The notes below the pieces were generated by a model. That model saw only the letters and a program-made list of their open reading frames with translations, made no database searches and was not told the origin of the DNA. A stretch of 64,000 nt of DNA, taken from contig JAJEKV010000057.1 of NCBI GenBank assembly GCA_021234155.1, forward strand, positions 310,001 to 374,000, read 5' to 3'. Positions 47,099 through 59,500 of this stretch are shown here, piece by piece; position 1 is the stretch's first letter; each line of letters starts with the position of its first letter. The position numbers were made by a program, and so were the translations under genes. This DNA is from Isoetes taiwanensis (Eukaryota; Streptophyta; Lycopodiopsida; Isoetales; Isoetaceae).

Positions 47099-48764
47099 CC
47101 TCTGATCCATCTACTTACTTAAAATGTTTTTGTCCTTTCTCTTTCTTCTTTCCGGTGTGCCCTTTCCGGCGCCGGATTTAACGCTTTTTCCGGCCTGTAA
47201 CGCTTTTTCCGGCGTTTTATCTTCGTGATTCATTTTTTGTGTCATCGTATGTCTTTTCCGGCTGAGGAGGCACTCGGGTTAGGGTATTCCGCTCTTTTCA
47301 GTTTGCATAGCGCATGCTGCTCTATTGAGCGGGCGTTTCTGAGCCGTTATAGCTTCTTCCATGCTTCGATTTAGGTCTAAAAGTGGGATCAAGGATGGAG
47401 TAACTCGTGCAAGGAATCGCTGACAACCAAAGTCCCTCTTTTTTATCTGTTGTTTTGCCAGATTGGAGCTTGGAGTAAATAATGCAAGGCGTCGCTGAGC
47501 TTAGACTCACCGTACCCCTTCTCTTTTATCTGTTGTTATCCATTTTTTTTAAGGGAGAATCCGCCTTTCATAACCAATCACAGGATCAGAATTTCGTTTT
47601 GATTCATGGCGGAAGTGTAATGGCGGAAGGATTATGGTTGTGTCAGGTAACTGCATTGAGCTTAAGATTTCTTCATGGATGAGTGTCAAATTTTAATGCT
47701 TTTTCTTTTTCTGGCTGAGCAATTTGTTCTATCTCTGCAATCGCAGGAGCAGATCACAAGAGCATAGATGGCTGCTGTTTACCCATTGCCACAAGAACTT
47801 TGAAGGTGTTGATCCATTTGTGGATGGAAAGCTGTTCAGCAATTTGTTGAGCAATTTGCGAATAGGAAGGTTGATGTTTTCAGAGAGAGCTAGAGATCTA
47901 TCATACAGCTGTTTTTATTTCTTAAACGGCAAATAGGCTACGGCCTGACAAATGGCGAGAAGTTAGGCTTAAAGGGTTTATTTTGTTTCACATATATGAG
48001 TTTTTGCTTTGAATCAGACGAATTTGAGTAGTGGCTTGAATCTTCTATGGAATATATCTATTTCAGCATGATGGAAGTTCCGGGCTGTAGAAGAAACATA
48101 AGGCTTTGTTTTTGACATTTTTAGCAGGCCCAATCTAGAGAAGGGTTTAGTTCTATGCAGGCCAAATTCGTTTTTGCTCTATGGAGGTAAACTAGCCCTT
48201 TTTGCTCTTTGTAGGGAAACTATTTCGATTATGCTCTTCCTCCACTCCAATCATGCTAGACTTCATATTTTTCTGTCTCTATTGTGCAAGCAGGTATTAA
48301 TGGGGTTTAGATCCTGTTATTTGCCCTTATTTATGCTGCTGGGAAGTAGGAATACTGGGAGGCGGAAGATATAGCGTTCATCCCGCTATAAGCCATTCAT
48401 CCTACTACGTGTCATACACGTAGTAGGATCCAAGTCATACACTTTCTATTCCACGATTCAAAGTCTGATCCATATCTGTTTCACGCTCTCCAGATGAAGT
48501 CGCCTCTACATTCATCCACTTTTAGTTTCAAAGGTATTTTGAGCCCGTAATGGACAGTTTACTTTTTTTCTCAGAATTTTGATTTGCATGCAGCACCTTT
48601 ACTTTTCACCAAAATGGTAACATTAATTTCTTCCTAGAAGCTAGAAAACCATTAGAACCTGATTCTTATAGTGAGGATGGATTTGGTATTTGCCCCGTCA
48701 TGCTTGGCCCAGTTCTGGCAATTCACAACAGGTACATTCCTACTTCCTCATCATTTAAATTACT

Positions 48765-51700
48765 ATGCTACTAATACATGGTCTTGACATGCTTACACTT
48801 AGGAACTGGATATGGATGACGAATATGGATTAGATGTGTGCATCACCATGCTTTCCAAGTTATAACATCTCCACAATAGGTAGAATCCTATGCTAAGTTA
48901 TTTCATGCAGGATAAGTTATGTATTTGGCTATACCAGAATTAGTTTTAATTATACAGTTTTAGTATTTTCGGTATCAGGTTAGAGGTTGAAGCCGAGATC
49001 TGAGGGCCGCTTGAGCTTGAAACTGTCAATAGTGATTGTTGTAAAAGGCTATAATAGTTTTTGCTCGAATGGTTTTGTAGAGTGGTCAGAGTCTGGCGTT
49101 TGTTTACAGTTGTACTGGTAGCCACTGTTTCCACAAAGAACAGAAGAATCCTTGCTCGAAAATGGAGCCAATCCTCTATTTTACTGCGCCTGATCACTAT
49201 GATGATGGCTGCTATTTTGGATTTGTTTGAGGATTCAAGGTTGAGGGTGAGAGATAAGAAAGGAAGCAGTGGAATAACAGGGCCAGAATCCAAAAGGAAA
49301 AGTGCAGCACTCAAGCAGCATTTTCACATTGGTTGCAAGGAGTGTTGGATATATCAGACGAAGATATTTGATTTGCAGAACATTTACATCCCACCAATGC
49401 CACTTTCACTAGAACCTGATTCTTATAGTGGGGATTGATTGGGTATTTGCAGAGACATGTGTGGCCAATTCTGGCAATTCCACAACAGGTAAATCATGCT
49501 TCCTCCTTATAGATAAATATTTAGCCCAATCTATCTTGATTTTGCATAACTTTGATTATGTTTCCTTTCTTCAAGTTAGAGTTTGAATTGTTAAATTTTG
49601 AGTTTGATGGTTGTCTGGTTGGATTGCAAGGGATCCAAAGGTTTTTGCCATCATTTAGCATATGTGGGAAAGACCTATATGTATGGACATGTACGTTGTG
49701 AGACTTAATCTTCGTTTATGCCAAAGATCTTGCGTCATGCTTTGTGCTTAGAAGTCTGTTATATATAATCTGAAATTGATTTTTTCGTTGCAGGATATGC
49801 TCACTCATCTCACACAGTTCTCTTTTTATCTTACTCTAGATGGATGAAGGTGTTGATCAAAAAAAGATGACGGATTTTATGTTGTGGTTGCCTCTAGCTG
49901 TTTTTTTAAGATGACAAAGGTTAGAATATAGATCAGTAGATACATTAATTCTTTGGGCCATTTCCAAGCTTTTTTTAAAGCCACATTTGATGATTATGGC
50001 ACCTTTTTCCTGTTCGAATTGCTTCTTCCTTTAAGCTTTTTTTTCTTCCTTTGTTGCACCATAGAAATTCCATTGTTAACCTTGGCTCTCCATCATATAT
50101 CCATTCAAAAATGTGGCTTCCAGAGTTGTTGATCTGGAATACCTTTTCTGTGTATACATGGCTTTTGTATGAAACATGATATTAATCAACAATCTTGGCG
50201 CAGATGGTTTTCTTGGGTGGCTTTAAAGCGGATTTTACATCTGGCACTTGCAGACCTGCATATACTTGATTAATGCAAATGCATCATATTACTGAATTCA
50301 AATTGTTAATATTCTGGAACTTAGATCATTGCTATACTGTGCCACATTGCTTATGGACTCAACAATGTTTTTTTTTTGGAATGACCGTGCCACTCAAGAC
50401 ATCAATGAAGAAGCCTTAGAAGTTCAACATGACACTTGATTGATCACTTTTGCTGATTTCTACTGCTATTATGTTATCATGCTCCAAGAAATGCAAAAAA
50501 TGTGCTTTATTTAAGGAGTAAAGCCTTATCTTCACGTGTCTCTTCTTTTTCTTTGAATTTGGTTGTGAAGAAGTTTTAAGAGATGACGGAAATTACTTCT
50601 GGCATATGGAACACGCATCCTTATGCATTTATTCATTTGTAACTAATGCAATTACTTATTTCTATCTTGCATATGTAGTGATGGAAAGGATTGTTCTTTG
50701 CGAGGGGGGATTTCTTCACAATAAGTCCAACAAGATATGGGTGATTGTAACAAAGTTCATATTCATGTGATGTAGATTAGAGAAAACAATGTGCTATTGG
50801 TGGGGAAAATTGCATGCTATTAATGGATTCTAAGACATGGATTGGTGAAAATTAAATCTTTCTTTTAATTTGACTTAATTTTTGCATATGCTACGTCATG
50901 CCAGACGTGAAAAATTGCTGTTGCTGCTGCTACAAACTCATACAGGTTAGTTGCTCTGCGTTGTAAACTATCATTTGTATGTCTTTTAAATTTTATATGG
51001 ACAGGACATGCATCTCATCATGTGATTGTACAAGGCATCTAAAGCAATCAGTTAAACGTGTTCACAGGTGTGTTCACAGGTCTGTGTCTTTTTATCACAA
51101 AGACAAGCAACCCAGAGTACGGCATGCTACTAATACATGGTCTTGACATGCTTACACTTAGGAACTGGATATGGATGACGAATATGGATTAGATGTGTGC
51201 ATCACCATGCTTTCCAAGTTATAACATCTCCACAATAGGTAGAATCCTATGCTAAGTTATTTCATGCAGGATAAGTTATGTATTTGGCTATACCAGAATT
51301 AGTTTTAATTATACAGTTTTAGTATTTTCGGTATCAGGTTAGAGGTTGAAGCCGAGATCTGAGGGCCGCTTGAGCTTGAAACTGTCAATAGTGATTGTTG
51401 TAAAAGGCTATAATAGTTTTTGCTCGAATGGTTTTGTAGAGTGGTCGAGTCCGGCGTTTGTTTCTGGTTGTACCGGTAGCCACTTGTTTCACAAAGAACG
51501 AAGAATCCTTGCTCGAAAATGGAGCCAATCCTCTATTTTCATCGCTACCCGATCACTATGATGATGGCTGCTATTTTGGATTTGTTTGAGGATTCAAGGT
51601 TGAGGGTGAGAGATAAGAAAGGAAGCAAAGTGGAATAACGGGGCGAGAATCCAAAAGGAAAAGTGCAAAGACTCAAGCAAAGATTTTCACATTGGTTGCA

Positions 51701-53482
51701 AGGAGTGTTGGATATATCAGACGAAGATATTTGATTTGCAGAACATTTACATCCCACCAATGCCACTTTCACTAGAACCTGATTCTTATAGTGGGGATTG
51801 ATTGGGTATTTGCAGAGACATGTGTGGCCAATTCTGGCAATTCCACAACAGGTAAATCATGCTTCCTCCTTATAGATAAATATTTAGCCCAATCTATCTT
51901 GATTTTGCATAACTTTGATTATGTTTCCTTTCTTCAAGTTAGAGTTTGAATTGTTAAATTTTGAGTTTGATGGTTGTCTGGTTGGATTGCAAGGGATCCA
52001 AAGGTTTTTGCCATCATTTAGCATATGTGGGAAAGACCTATATGTATGGACATGTACGTTGTGAGACTTAATCTGTTGTGAGACTTAATCTTCGTTTATG
52101 CCAAAGATCTTGCGTCATGCTTTGTGCTTAGAAGTCTGTTATATATAATCTGAAATTGATTTTTTCGTTGCAGGATATGCTCACTCATCTCACACAGTTC
52201 TCTTTTTATCTTACTCTAGATGGATGAAGGTGTTGATCAAAAAAAGATGACGGATTTTATGTTGTGGTTGCCTCTAGCTGTTTTTTTAAGATGACAAAGG
52301 TTAGAATATAGATCAGTAGATACATTAATTCTTTGGGCCATTTCCAAGCTTTTTTTAAAGCCACATTTGATGATTATGGCACCTTTTTCCTGTTCGAATT
52401 GCTTCTTCCTTTAAGCTTTTTTTTCTTCCTTTGTTGCACCATAGAAATTCCATTGTTAACCTTGGCTCTCCATCATATATCCATTCAAAAATGTGGCTTC
52501 CAGAGTTGTTGATCTGGAATACCTTTTTCAGGTATACATGGCTTTTGTATGAAACATGATATTAATCAACAATCTTGGCGCAGATGGTTTTCTTGGGTGG
52601 CTTTAAAGCGGATTTTACATCCGCACTTGCGGACACTGCATATACTTGATTAATGCAAATGCATCATATTATCAATTCAAATTGTTAATATTCGAACTTA
52701 GATCATTGCTATATCGCGTGCCACATTGCTTATGGACTCAACAATTTTTTTTTGGAATGACCGTGCCACTCAAGACATCAATGAAGAAGCCTTAGAAGTT
52801 CAACATGACACTTGATTGATCACTTTTGCTGATTTCTACTGCTATTATGTTATCATGCTCCAAGAAATGCAAAAAATGTGCTTTATTTAAGGAGTAAAGC
52901 CTTATCTTCACGTGTCTCTTCTTTTTCTTTGAATTTGGTTGTGAAGAAGTTTTAAGAGATGACGGAAATTACTTCTGGCATATGGAACACGCATCCTTAT
53001 GCATTTATTCATTTGTAACTAATGCAATTACTTATTTCTATCTTGCATATGTAGTGATGGAAAGGATTGTTCTTTGCAGAGGGGGATTTCTTCACAATAA
53101 GTCCAACAAGATATGGGTGATTGTAACAAAGTTCATATTCATGTGATGTAGATTAGAGAAAACAATGTGCTATTGGTGGGGAAAATTGCATGCTATTAAT
53201 GGATTCTAAGACATGGATTGGTGAAAATTAAATCTTTCTTTTAATTTGACTTAATTTTTGCATATGCTACGTCATGCCAGACGTGAAAAATTGCTGTTGC
53301 TGCTGCTACAAACTCATACAGGTTAGTTGCTCTGCGTTGTAAACTATCGTTTGTATGTCTTTTAAATTTTATATGGACAGGACATGCATCTCATCATGTG
53401 ATTGTACAAGGCATCTAAAGCAATCAGTTAAACGTGTTCACAGGTGTGTTCACAGGTCTGTGTCTTTTTATCACAAAGACAA
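48765..53482. repeat. 2359-bp internal tandem duplication in Helitron 2
   Basis: 48765-51123 and 51124-53482 are near-identical and start at ATGCTACTAATACATGG. The corresponding stretch of Helitron 3 (from about 58187) is single-copy. Differences between the two copies are largely at CAG/CTG. Confidence 0.92.
49061..49438 (+). other. Open frame in the Helitron interior, identical in Helitron 3
   Basis: A 125-codon frame (also at 58479-58856) ending in PLSLEPDSYSGD. It is broken in the internal duplicate near 51424-51760. Identity between the Helitrons reflects recent copying and does not prove coding. A second, related segment at 48650-48741 repeats its 3' part (LEPDSYS-like end followed by a GTA donor), so these may be captured exons. 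Confidence 0.3.
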
Positions 53483-53730
53483 GCAACCCAGTCCGGTGGT
53501 TCCGTAGTTTAATCTCAAATCTGTTTGTAGTATTAATCATCCAAATGGGGATATAAGTCCGAAAGTTATGATCGGTGTGATTGCTAATGAAGAAATGGGT
53601 TGAATCCTCTCATCAATGCATGATATGCTGACTAAGATCCTATAGTGTCGACCGAGATCGCTGATCTATGTGAGGGGATGTACGGCAATGGAGTGGCGGT
53701 TTTCCTCGATCTATTTTATCTATATTCCAG

Positions 53731-54804
53731 CTTATATATATAACTTCGTCCTTGCTTCTCGCGATAGAAATTTATTGAATAAGTAGATAGGAGCAAGGCA
53801 CATCTAATGTTATATAAAGTCGCAAATTAATATTTGGCAAAGATGTAAAAGGTGGATTGTACATGATAAAAAGTCGGATCTTTAGATCGATGATTCCTCT
53901 TTCTATTTGTTTTGATTTTGCTTTCTATGCAAAAGCGCATTACGGTGGTTTGCCATTTTGTTGTTGGAGTGGAGCGGAGATCCTTGCTTATTTTGTTATA
54001 TAGATCAAATGCTTATTTTGTTAGCAATCTATGAAAATTCGCCAGCTCCCATTTCAATTCTTTGTGCATTCATTGTGTGTACTTGAATGTATTGAAAATC
54101 TTAAATGAAATATTGCTGAGTTTATAAGTTTTCATGGTTTGCATCAATAGGCATTGACTATGAGCTCAAAACAAGTTTGAACACTTCAAGGGAACATACG
54201 GCTCACATTCATGCATGTAAATAAATCGAGTTGTATCACATCGCCATAAAATTGCGACTAGACACAAATTTTATATATATAACTTCGTCCTTGCTTCTGC
54301 TGATAGAAATTTATTGAATAAGTAGATAGGAGCAAGGCACATCTAATGTTATATAAAGCTGCAAATTAATCACTGGCAAAGATGTAAAAGGTGGATTGTA
54401 CATGATAAAAAGCTGGATCTTTAGATCAGATGATTCCTCTTTCTATTTGTTTTGATTTTGCTTTCTATGCAAGCGTACACGGTGGTTTGCCATTTTGCTG
54501 TTGGAGTGGAGCGGAGATCCTTGCTTATTTTGTTATATAGATCAAATGCTTATTTTGTTAGCAATCTATGAAAATTCGCCACTCCCATTTCAATTCTTTT
54601 TGTGCATTCATTGTGTGTACTTGAATGTATTGAAAATCTTAAATGAAATATTGCTGAGTTTATAAGTTTTCATGGTTTGCATCAATAGGCATTGACTATG
54701 AGCTCAAAACAAGTTTGAACACCTCAAGGGAACATACGGCTCACATTAAATGCATTGTAAATCGAAGTTGTATCCTAATCGCCATAAAATTGCGACTAGA
54801 CACA
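53731..54804. repeat. ~535-bp satellite, two units, Helitron 2
   Basis: Units 53731-54269 and 54270-54804 both begin (C)TTATATATATAACTTCGTC and end TTGCGACTAGACACA. Confidence 0.92.
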
Positions 54805-55959
54805 CCGGGCTTAGTTTGCCATTCTATTTGTGGCTTCTCTTTGGTTTAGTTTTGCATTCTATTTGGCTGGCCCATTGCTCTGAAACAACACAATGTCATC
54901 TCTCGCACATCCGGGTGATACTGAAATTCCAATGAGATACCATGTTGTCTTGCATTAAGATATGTGAATCTTTAAGCCTCTATAAGAATCAAGGTATCTT
55001 CTTCACCGTAACGTAAACATATTTGTTTCACATTAGACATTTTAGCTTAGTTTAACAAATAATCACATTTATCATAGTGTCGCTAAAGTTTAGTAAATCG
55101 GATTGTTCGAGTCCATTTAGAGCAAGGCTATTTATTTCAATTTGACTTCTAGAATATGTACTCCGCTAACAATTGTTTTCTTAAAGATACAAGATATGCT
55201 AGAACATGTAAATATTCTTGGGATTCTATAGGAATTTCACAGAACTTTTAATTGCCGCACACTAAACCGAGATTTTTATTGAACTTCATGTAGACTCTTA
55301 AATAAGTTGCATCATCGACCAAAAATCTTTATTGCGGCATAAGCTTTAGGTAAATAATGCACTACGTTGCTTTCTTCAAGTGATGACGTTGATATATATA
55401 ACAATGGAAATAACCATAGCCTCTGTAATAAATGACCCTATTTTGCCCAATTAACCTTACTAAGTTTGACCTCAAATAATAACCTATTAATCGTTACACT
55501 TTTACGTTATGCACCAAAAATGTCCCTAAATTTAATGTTGCCAATAAATCATGATAGACAAAATGGACATGCAATACTAGCCTTTATCTACACAAGCATT
55601 TAAACATATCAACAACCAATAATATTCACTCTTGCATCTGTCTCTCTCTATCTCATTCCTAGCTAAACTGCACATTCCAGCCATCCAACCTTTTATCAAT
55701 CCCAACCTATCATGATCTTGCTAATTCTTGGCAATATCGGGCACCTGAAACACCTATTATATTATAGCGATCTAGAGCTCTAGAGCACACTGACACATAA
55801 AATCATTGTTTGGTGAAATAATTGGATACCGGACATGTAATGTATCGCATCCAATTTTTTCTCGCATGTTTGGTGAAATTTATAGGATACAAGACATGTA
55901 ATGTATGCGTACCTAATTTTCATATGAGGCGAATCATATCAACTCTTACACACATCAAC

Positions 55960-56072
55960 CTTTGTCATTGTAACAACATCAGACACACAAAAGTAGCACA
56001 CTTATATTAATGGCAAGTGAAAACACACAAGCTCTTGGATTAGCGCGGCAATGCCAGGCACACTTATACTAC
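55960..56072 (+). other. Decayed inner Helitron 3' terminus
   Basis: CGCGGCAATGCCAGG (56044-56058) is a four-mismatch version of the terminal hairpin. It lies the same 10 nt before CTAC (56069-56072), where a live end has CTAG. About 100 bp upstream also match the 3' region of Helitron 1 (CATCAACCT block). It lies 449 bp inside the functional end. Confidence 0.7.
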
Positions 56073-56120
56073 ACAAGGGAAGTCTACTCAAGGGGATGTT
56101 GTTTACACGGATATGCTTTA

Positions 56121-56145
56121 GGAAGGAAGGAAGGAAGGAAGGAAG
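56121..56145. repeat. GGAA microsatellite
   Basis: Six GGAA units, repeated at 63725-63749 in Helitron 3. It lies between the decayed and the current Helitron 3' end. Confidence 0.95.
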
Positions 56146-56521
56146 TTTATTTTAACGTCCACGGAGGCCAGAGGCCTATGAGACGGCACAGAACAGGCAA
56201 AAAAGCCAAAAACCTCAACACCAAGAACAAACAATGTAATCAGACAAGAGAACCCTACTAGGGATGAAAAACCCCACTTGGGAGGAAAACCCTAACAGTA
56301 GGCTCTCAAATACCATGCCCCAGAAGAGCAAGTCTGACGGCCGAAATCTGGAGGATGTAAGCTCACACTCGCGCTACCATAGATGATGCGAGTAACTGAT
56401 GTAGCGGTGTGTCAGAGCATCTAAGATCAGTGTGCACTCAAAGTTGCATATGAACATTAAAGGCCGAGTAAAAACACATGCCAGGACATTAGCCCGGCAA
56501 CGCCGGGCACCCGTTTACTAG

Positions 56522-59500
56522 TCTACTTACTTAAAATGTTTTTGCCCTTTCTCTTTCTTCTTTCCGGTGTGCCCTTTCCGGCGCCGGATTTAACGCTTTT
56601 TCCGGCCTGTAACGCTTTTTCCGGCGTTTTACCTTCGTGCTTCATTTTTTGTGTCATCGTATGTCTTTTCCGGCTGAGGAGGCACTCGGGTTAGGGTATT
56701 CCGCTCTTTTCAGTTTGCATAGCGCATGCTGCTCTATTGAGCGGGCGTTTCTGAGCCGTTATAGCTTCTTCCATGCTTCGATTTAGGTCTAAAAGTGGGA
56801 TCAAGGATGGAGTAACTCGTGCAAGGAATCGCTGACAACCAAAGTCCCTCTTTTTTATCTGTTGTTTTGCCAGATTGGAGCTTGGAGTAAATAATGCAAG
56901 GCGTCGCTGAGCTTAGACTCACCGTACCCCTTCTCTTTTATCTGTTGTTATCCATTTTTTTTTAAGCGAGAATCCGCCTTTCATAACCAATCACAGGATC
57001 AGAATTTCGTTTTGATTCATGGCGGAAGTATTATGGCGGAAGGATTATGGTTGTGTCAGGTAACTGCATTGAGCTTAAGATTTCTTCATGGATGAGTGTC
57101 AAATTTTAATGCTTTTTCTTTTTCTGGCTGAGCAATTTGTTCTATCTCTGCAATCACAGGAGCAGATCACAAGAGCATAGATGGCTGCTGTTTACCCATT
57201 GCCACAAGAACTTTGAAGGTGTTGATCCATTTGTGGATGGAAAGCTGTTGAGCAATTTGTTGAGCAATTTGCGAATAGGAAGGTTGATTTTTTCAGAGAG
57301 AGCTAGAGATCTATCATACAGCTGTTTTTATTTCTTAAACGGCAAATAGGCTACGGCCTGACAAATGGCGAGAAGTTAGGCTTAAAGGGTTTATTTTGTT
57401 TCACATATATGAGTTTTTGCTTTGAATCAGACGAATTTGAGTAGTGGCTTGAATCTTCTATGGAACATATCTATTTCAGCATGATGGAAGTTCCGGGCTG
57501 TAGAAGAAACATAAGGCTTTGTTTTTGACATTTTTAGCAGGCCCAATCTAGAGAAGGGTTTAGTTCTATGTAGGCCAAATTCGTTTTTGCTCTATGGAGG
57601 TAAACTAGCCCTTTTTGCTCTTTGTAGGGAAACTATTTCGGTTATGCTCTTCCTCCACTCCAATCATGCTAGACTTCATATTTTTCTGTCTCTATTGTGC
57701 AAGCAGGTATTAATGGGGTTTAGATCCTGTTATTTGCCCTTATTTATGCTGCTGGGAAGTAGGAATACTGGGAGGCGGAAGATATAGCGTTCATCCCGCT
57801 ATAAGCCATTCATCCTACTACAAGTCATACGCTTTCTATTGTATGATCCAAGTCATACACTTTCTATTCCACGATTCAAAGTCTGATCCATATCTGTTTC
57901 ACGCTCTCCAGATGAAGTCGCCTCTACATTCATCCACTTTTAGTTTCAAAGGTATTTTGAGCCCGTAATGGACAGTTTACTTTTTTTCTCAGAATTTTGA
58001 TTTGCATGCAGCACCTTTACTTTTCACCAAAATGGTAACATTAATTTCTTCCTAGAAGCTAGAAAACCATTAGAACCTGATTCTTATAGTGAGGATGGAT
58101 TTGGTATTTGCCCCGTCATGCTTGGCCCACTTCTGGCAATTCACAACAGGTACATTCCTACTTCCTCATCATTTAAATTACTATGCTACTAATACATGGT
58201 CTTGACATGCTTACACTTAGGAACTGGATATGGATGATGAATATGGATTAGATGTGTGCATCACCATGCTTTCCAAGTTATAACATCTCCACAATAGGTA
58301 GAATCCTATGCTAAGTTATTTCATGCAGGATAAGTTATGTATTTGGCTATACCAGAATTAGTTTTAATTATACAGTTTTAGTATTTTCGGTATCAGGTTA
58401 GAGGTTGAAGCCGAGATCTGAGGGCCGCTTGAGCTTGAAACTGTCAATAGTGATTGTTGTAAAAGGCTATAATAGTTTTTGCTCGAATGGTTTTGTAGAG
58501 TGGTCAGAGTCTGGCGTTTGTTTACAGTTGTACTGGTAGCCACTGTTTCCACAAAGAACAGAAGAATCCTTGCTCGAAAATGGAGCCAATCCTCTATTTT
58601 ACTGCGCCTGATCACTATGATGATGGCTGCTATTTTGGATTTGTTTGAGGATTCAAGGTTGAGGGTGAGAGATAAGAAAGGAAGCAGTGGAATAACAGGG
58701 CCAGAATCCAAAAGGAAAAGTGCAGCACTCAAGCAGCATTTTCACATTGGTTGCAAGGAGTGTTGGATATATCAGACGAAGATATTTGATTTGCAGAACA
58801 TTTACATCCCACCAATGCCACTTTCACTAGAACCTGATTCTTATAGTGGGGATTGATTGGGTATTTGCAGAGACATGTGTGGCCAATTCTGGCAATTCCA
58901 CAACAGGTAAATCATGCTTCCTCCTTATAGATAAATATTTAGCCCAATCTATCTTGATTTTGCATAACTTTGATTATGTTTCCTTTCTTCAAGTTAGAGT
59001 TTGAATTGTTAAATTTTGAGTTTGATGGTTGTCTGGTTGGATTGCAAGGGATCCAAAGGTTTTTGCCATCATTTAGCATATGTGGGAAAGACCTATATGT
59101 ATGGACATGTACGTTGTGAGACTTAATCTTCGTTTATGCCAAAGATCTCGCATCATGCTTTGTGCTTAGAAGTCTGTTATATATAATCTGAAATTGATTT
59201 TTTCGTTGCAGGATATGCTCACTCATCTCACACAGTTCTCTTTTTATCTTACTCTAGATGGATGAAGGTGTTGATCAAAAAAAGATGACGGATTTTATGT
59301 TGTGGTTGCCTCTAGCTGTTTTTTTAAGATGACAAAGGTTAGAATATAGATCAGTAGATACATTAATTCTTTGGGCCATTTCCAAGCTTTTTTTAAAGCC
59401 ACATTTGATGATTATGGCATCTTTTTCCTGTTCGAATTGCTTCTTCCTTTAAGTTTTTTTTTCTTCCTTTGTTGCACCATAGAAATTCCATTGTTAACCT

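Larger units (their letters stand above)
47110..56521 (+). mobile_element. Non-autonomous Helitron 2 (9.4 kb), head of a tandem pair
   Basis: The 5' end TCTACTTACTTAAAATG follows host A at 47109. The 3' hairpin CCCGGCAACGCCGGG is at 56493-56507, 10 nt before CTAG at 56518-56521. The element holds an internal duplication (48765-51123 repeated at 51124-53482), a two-copy ~535-bp satellite and a decayed inner 3' end. No Rep/helicase frame is present. Exon-like pieces with splice-like borders (near 48650-48741 and 49408-49487, both ending CAACAG|GTA) suggest captured gene fragments of unknown origin. Its last base is followed directly by the first base of Helitron 3. Confidence 0.85.

Noticed and set aside
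36211-51505. C-to-T deamination or RIP-like mutation as cause of the CAG/CTG differences
   Set aside because: Changes include T-to-C, swaps and indels and are not the C-to-T/G-to-A pairs deamination leaves.
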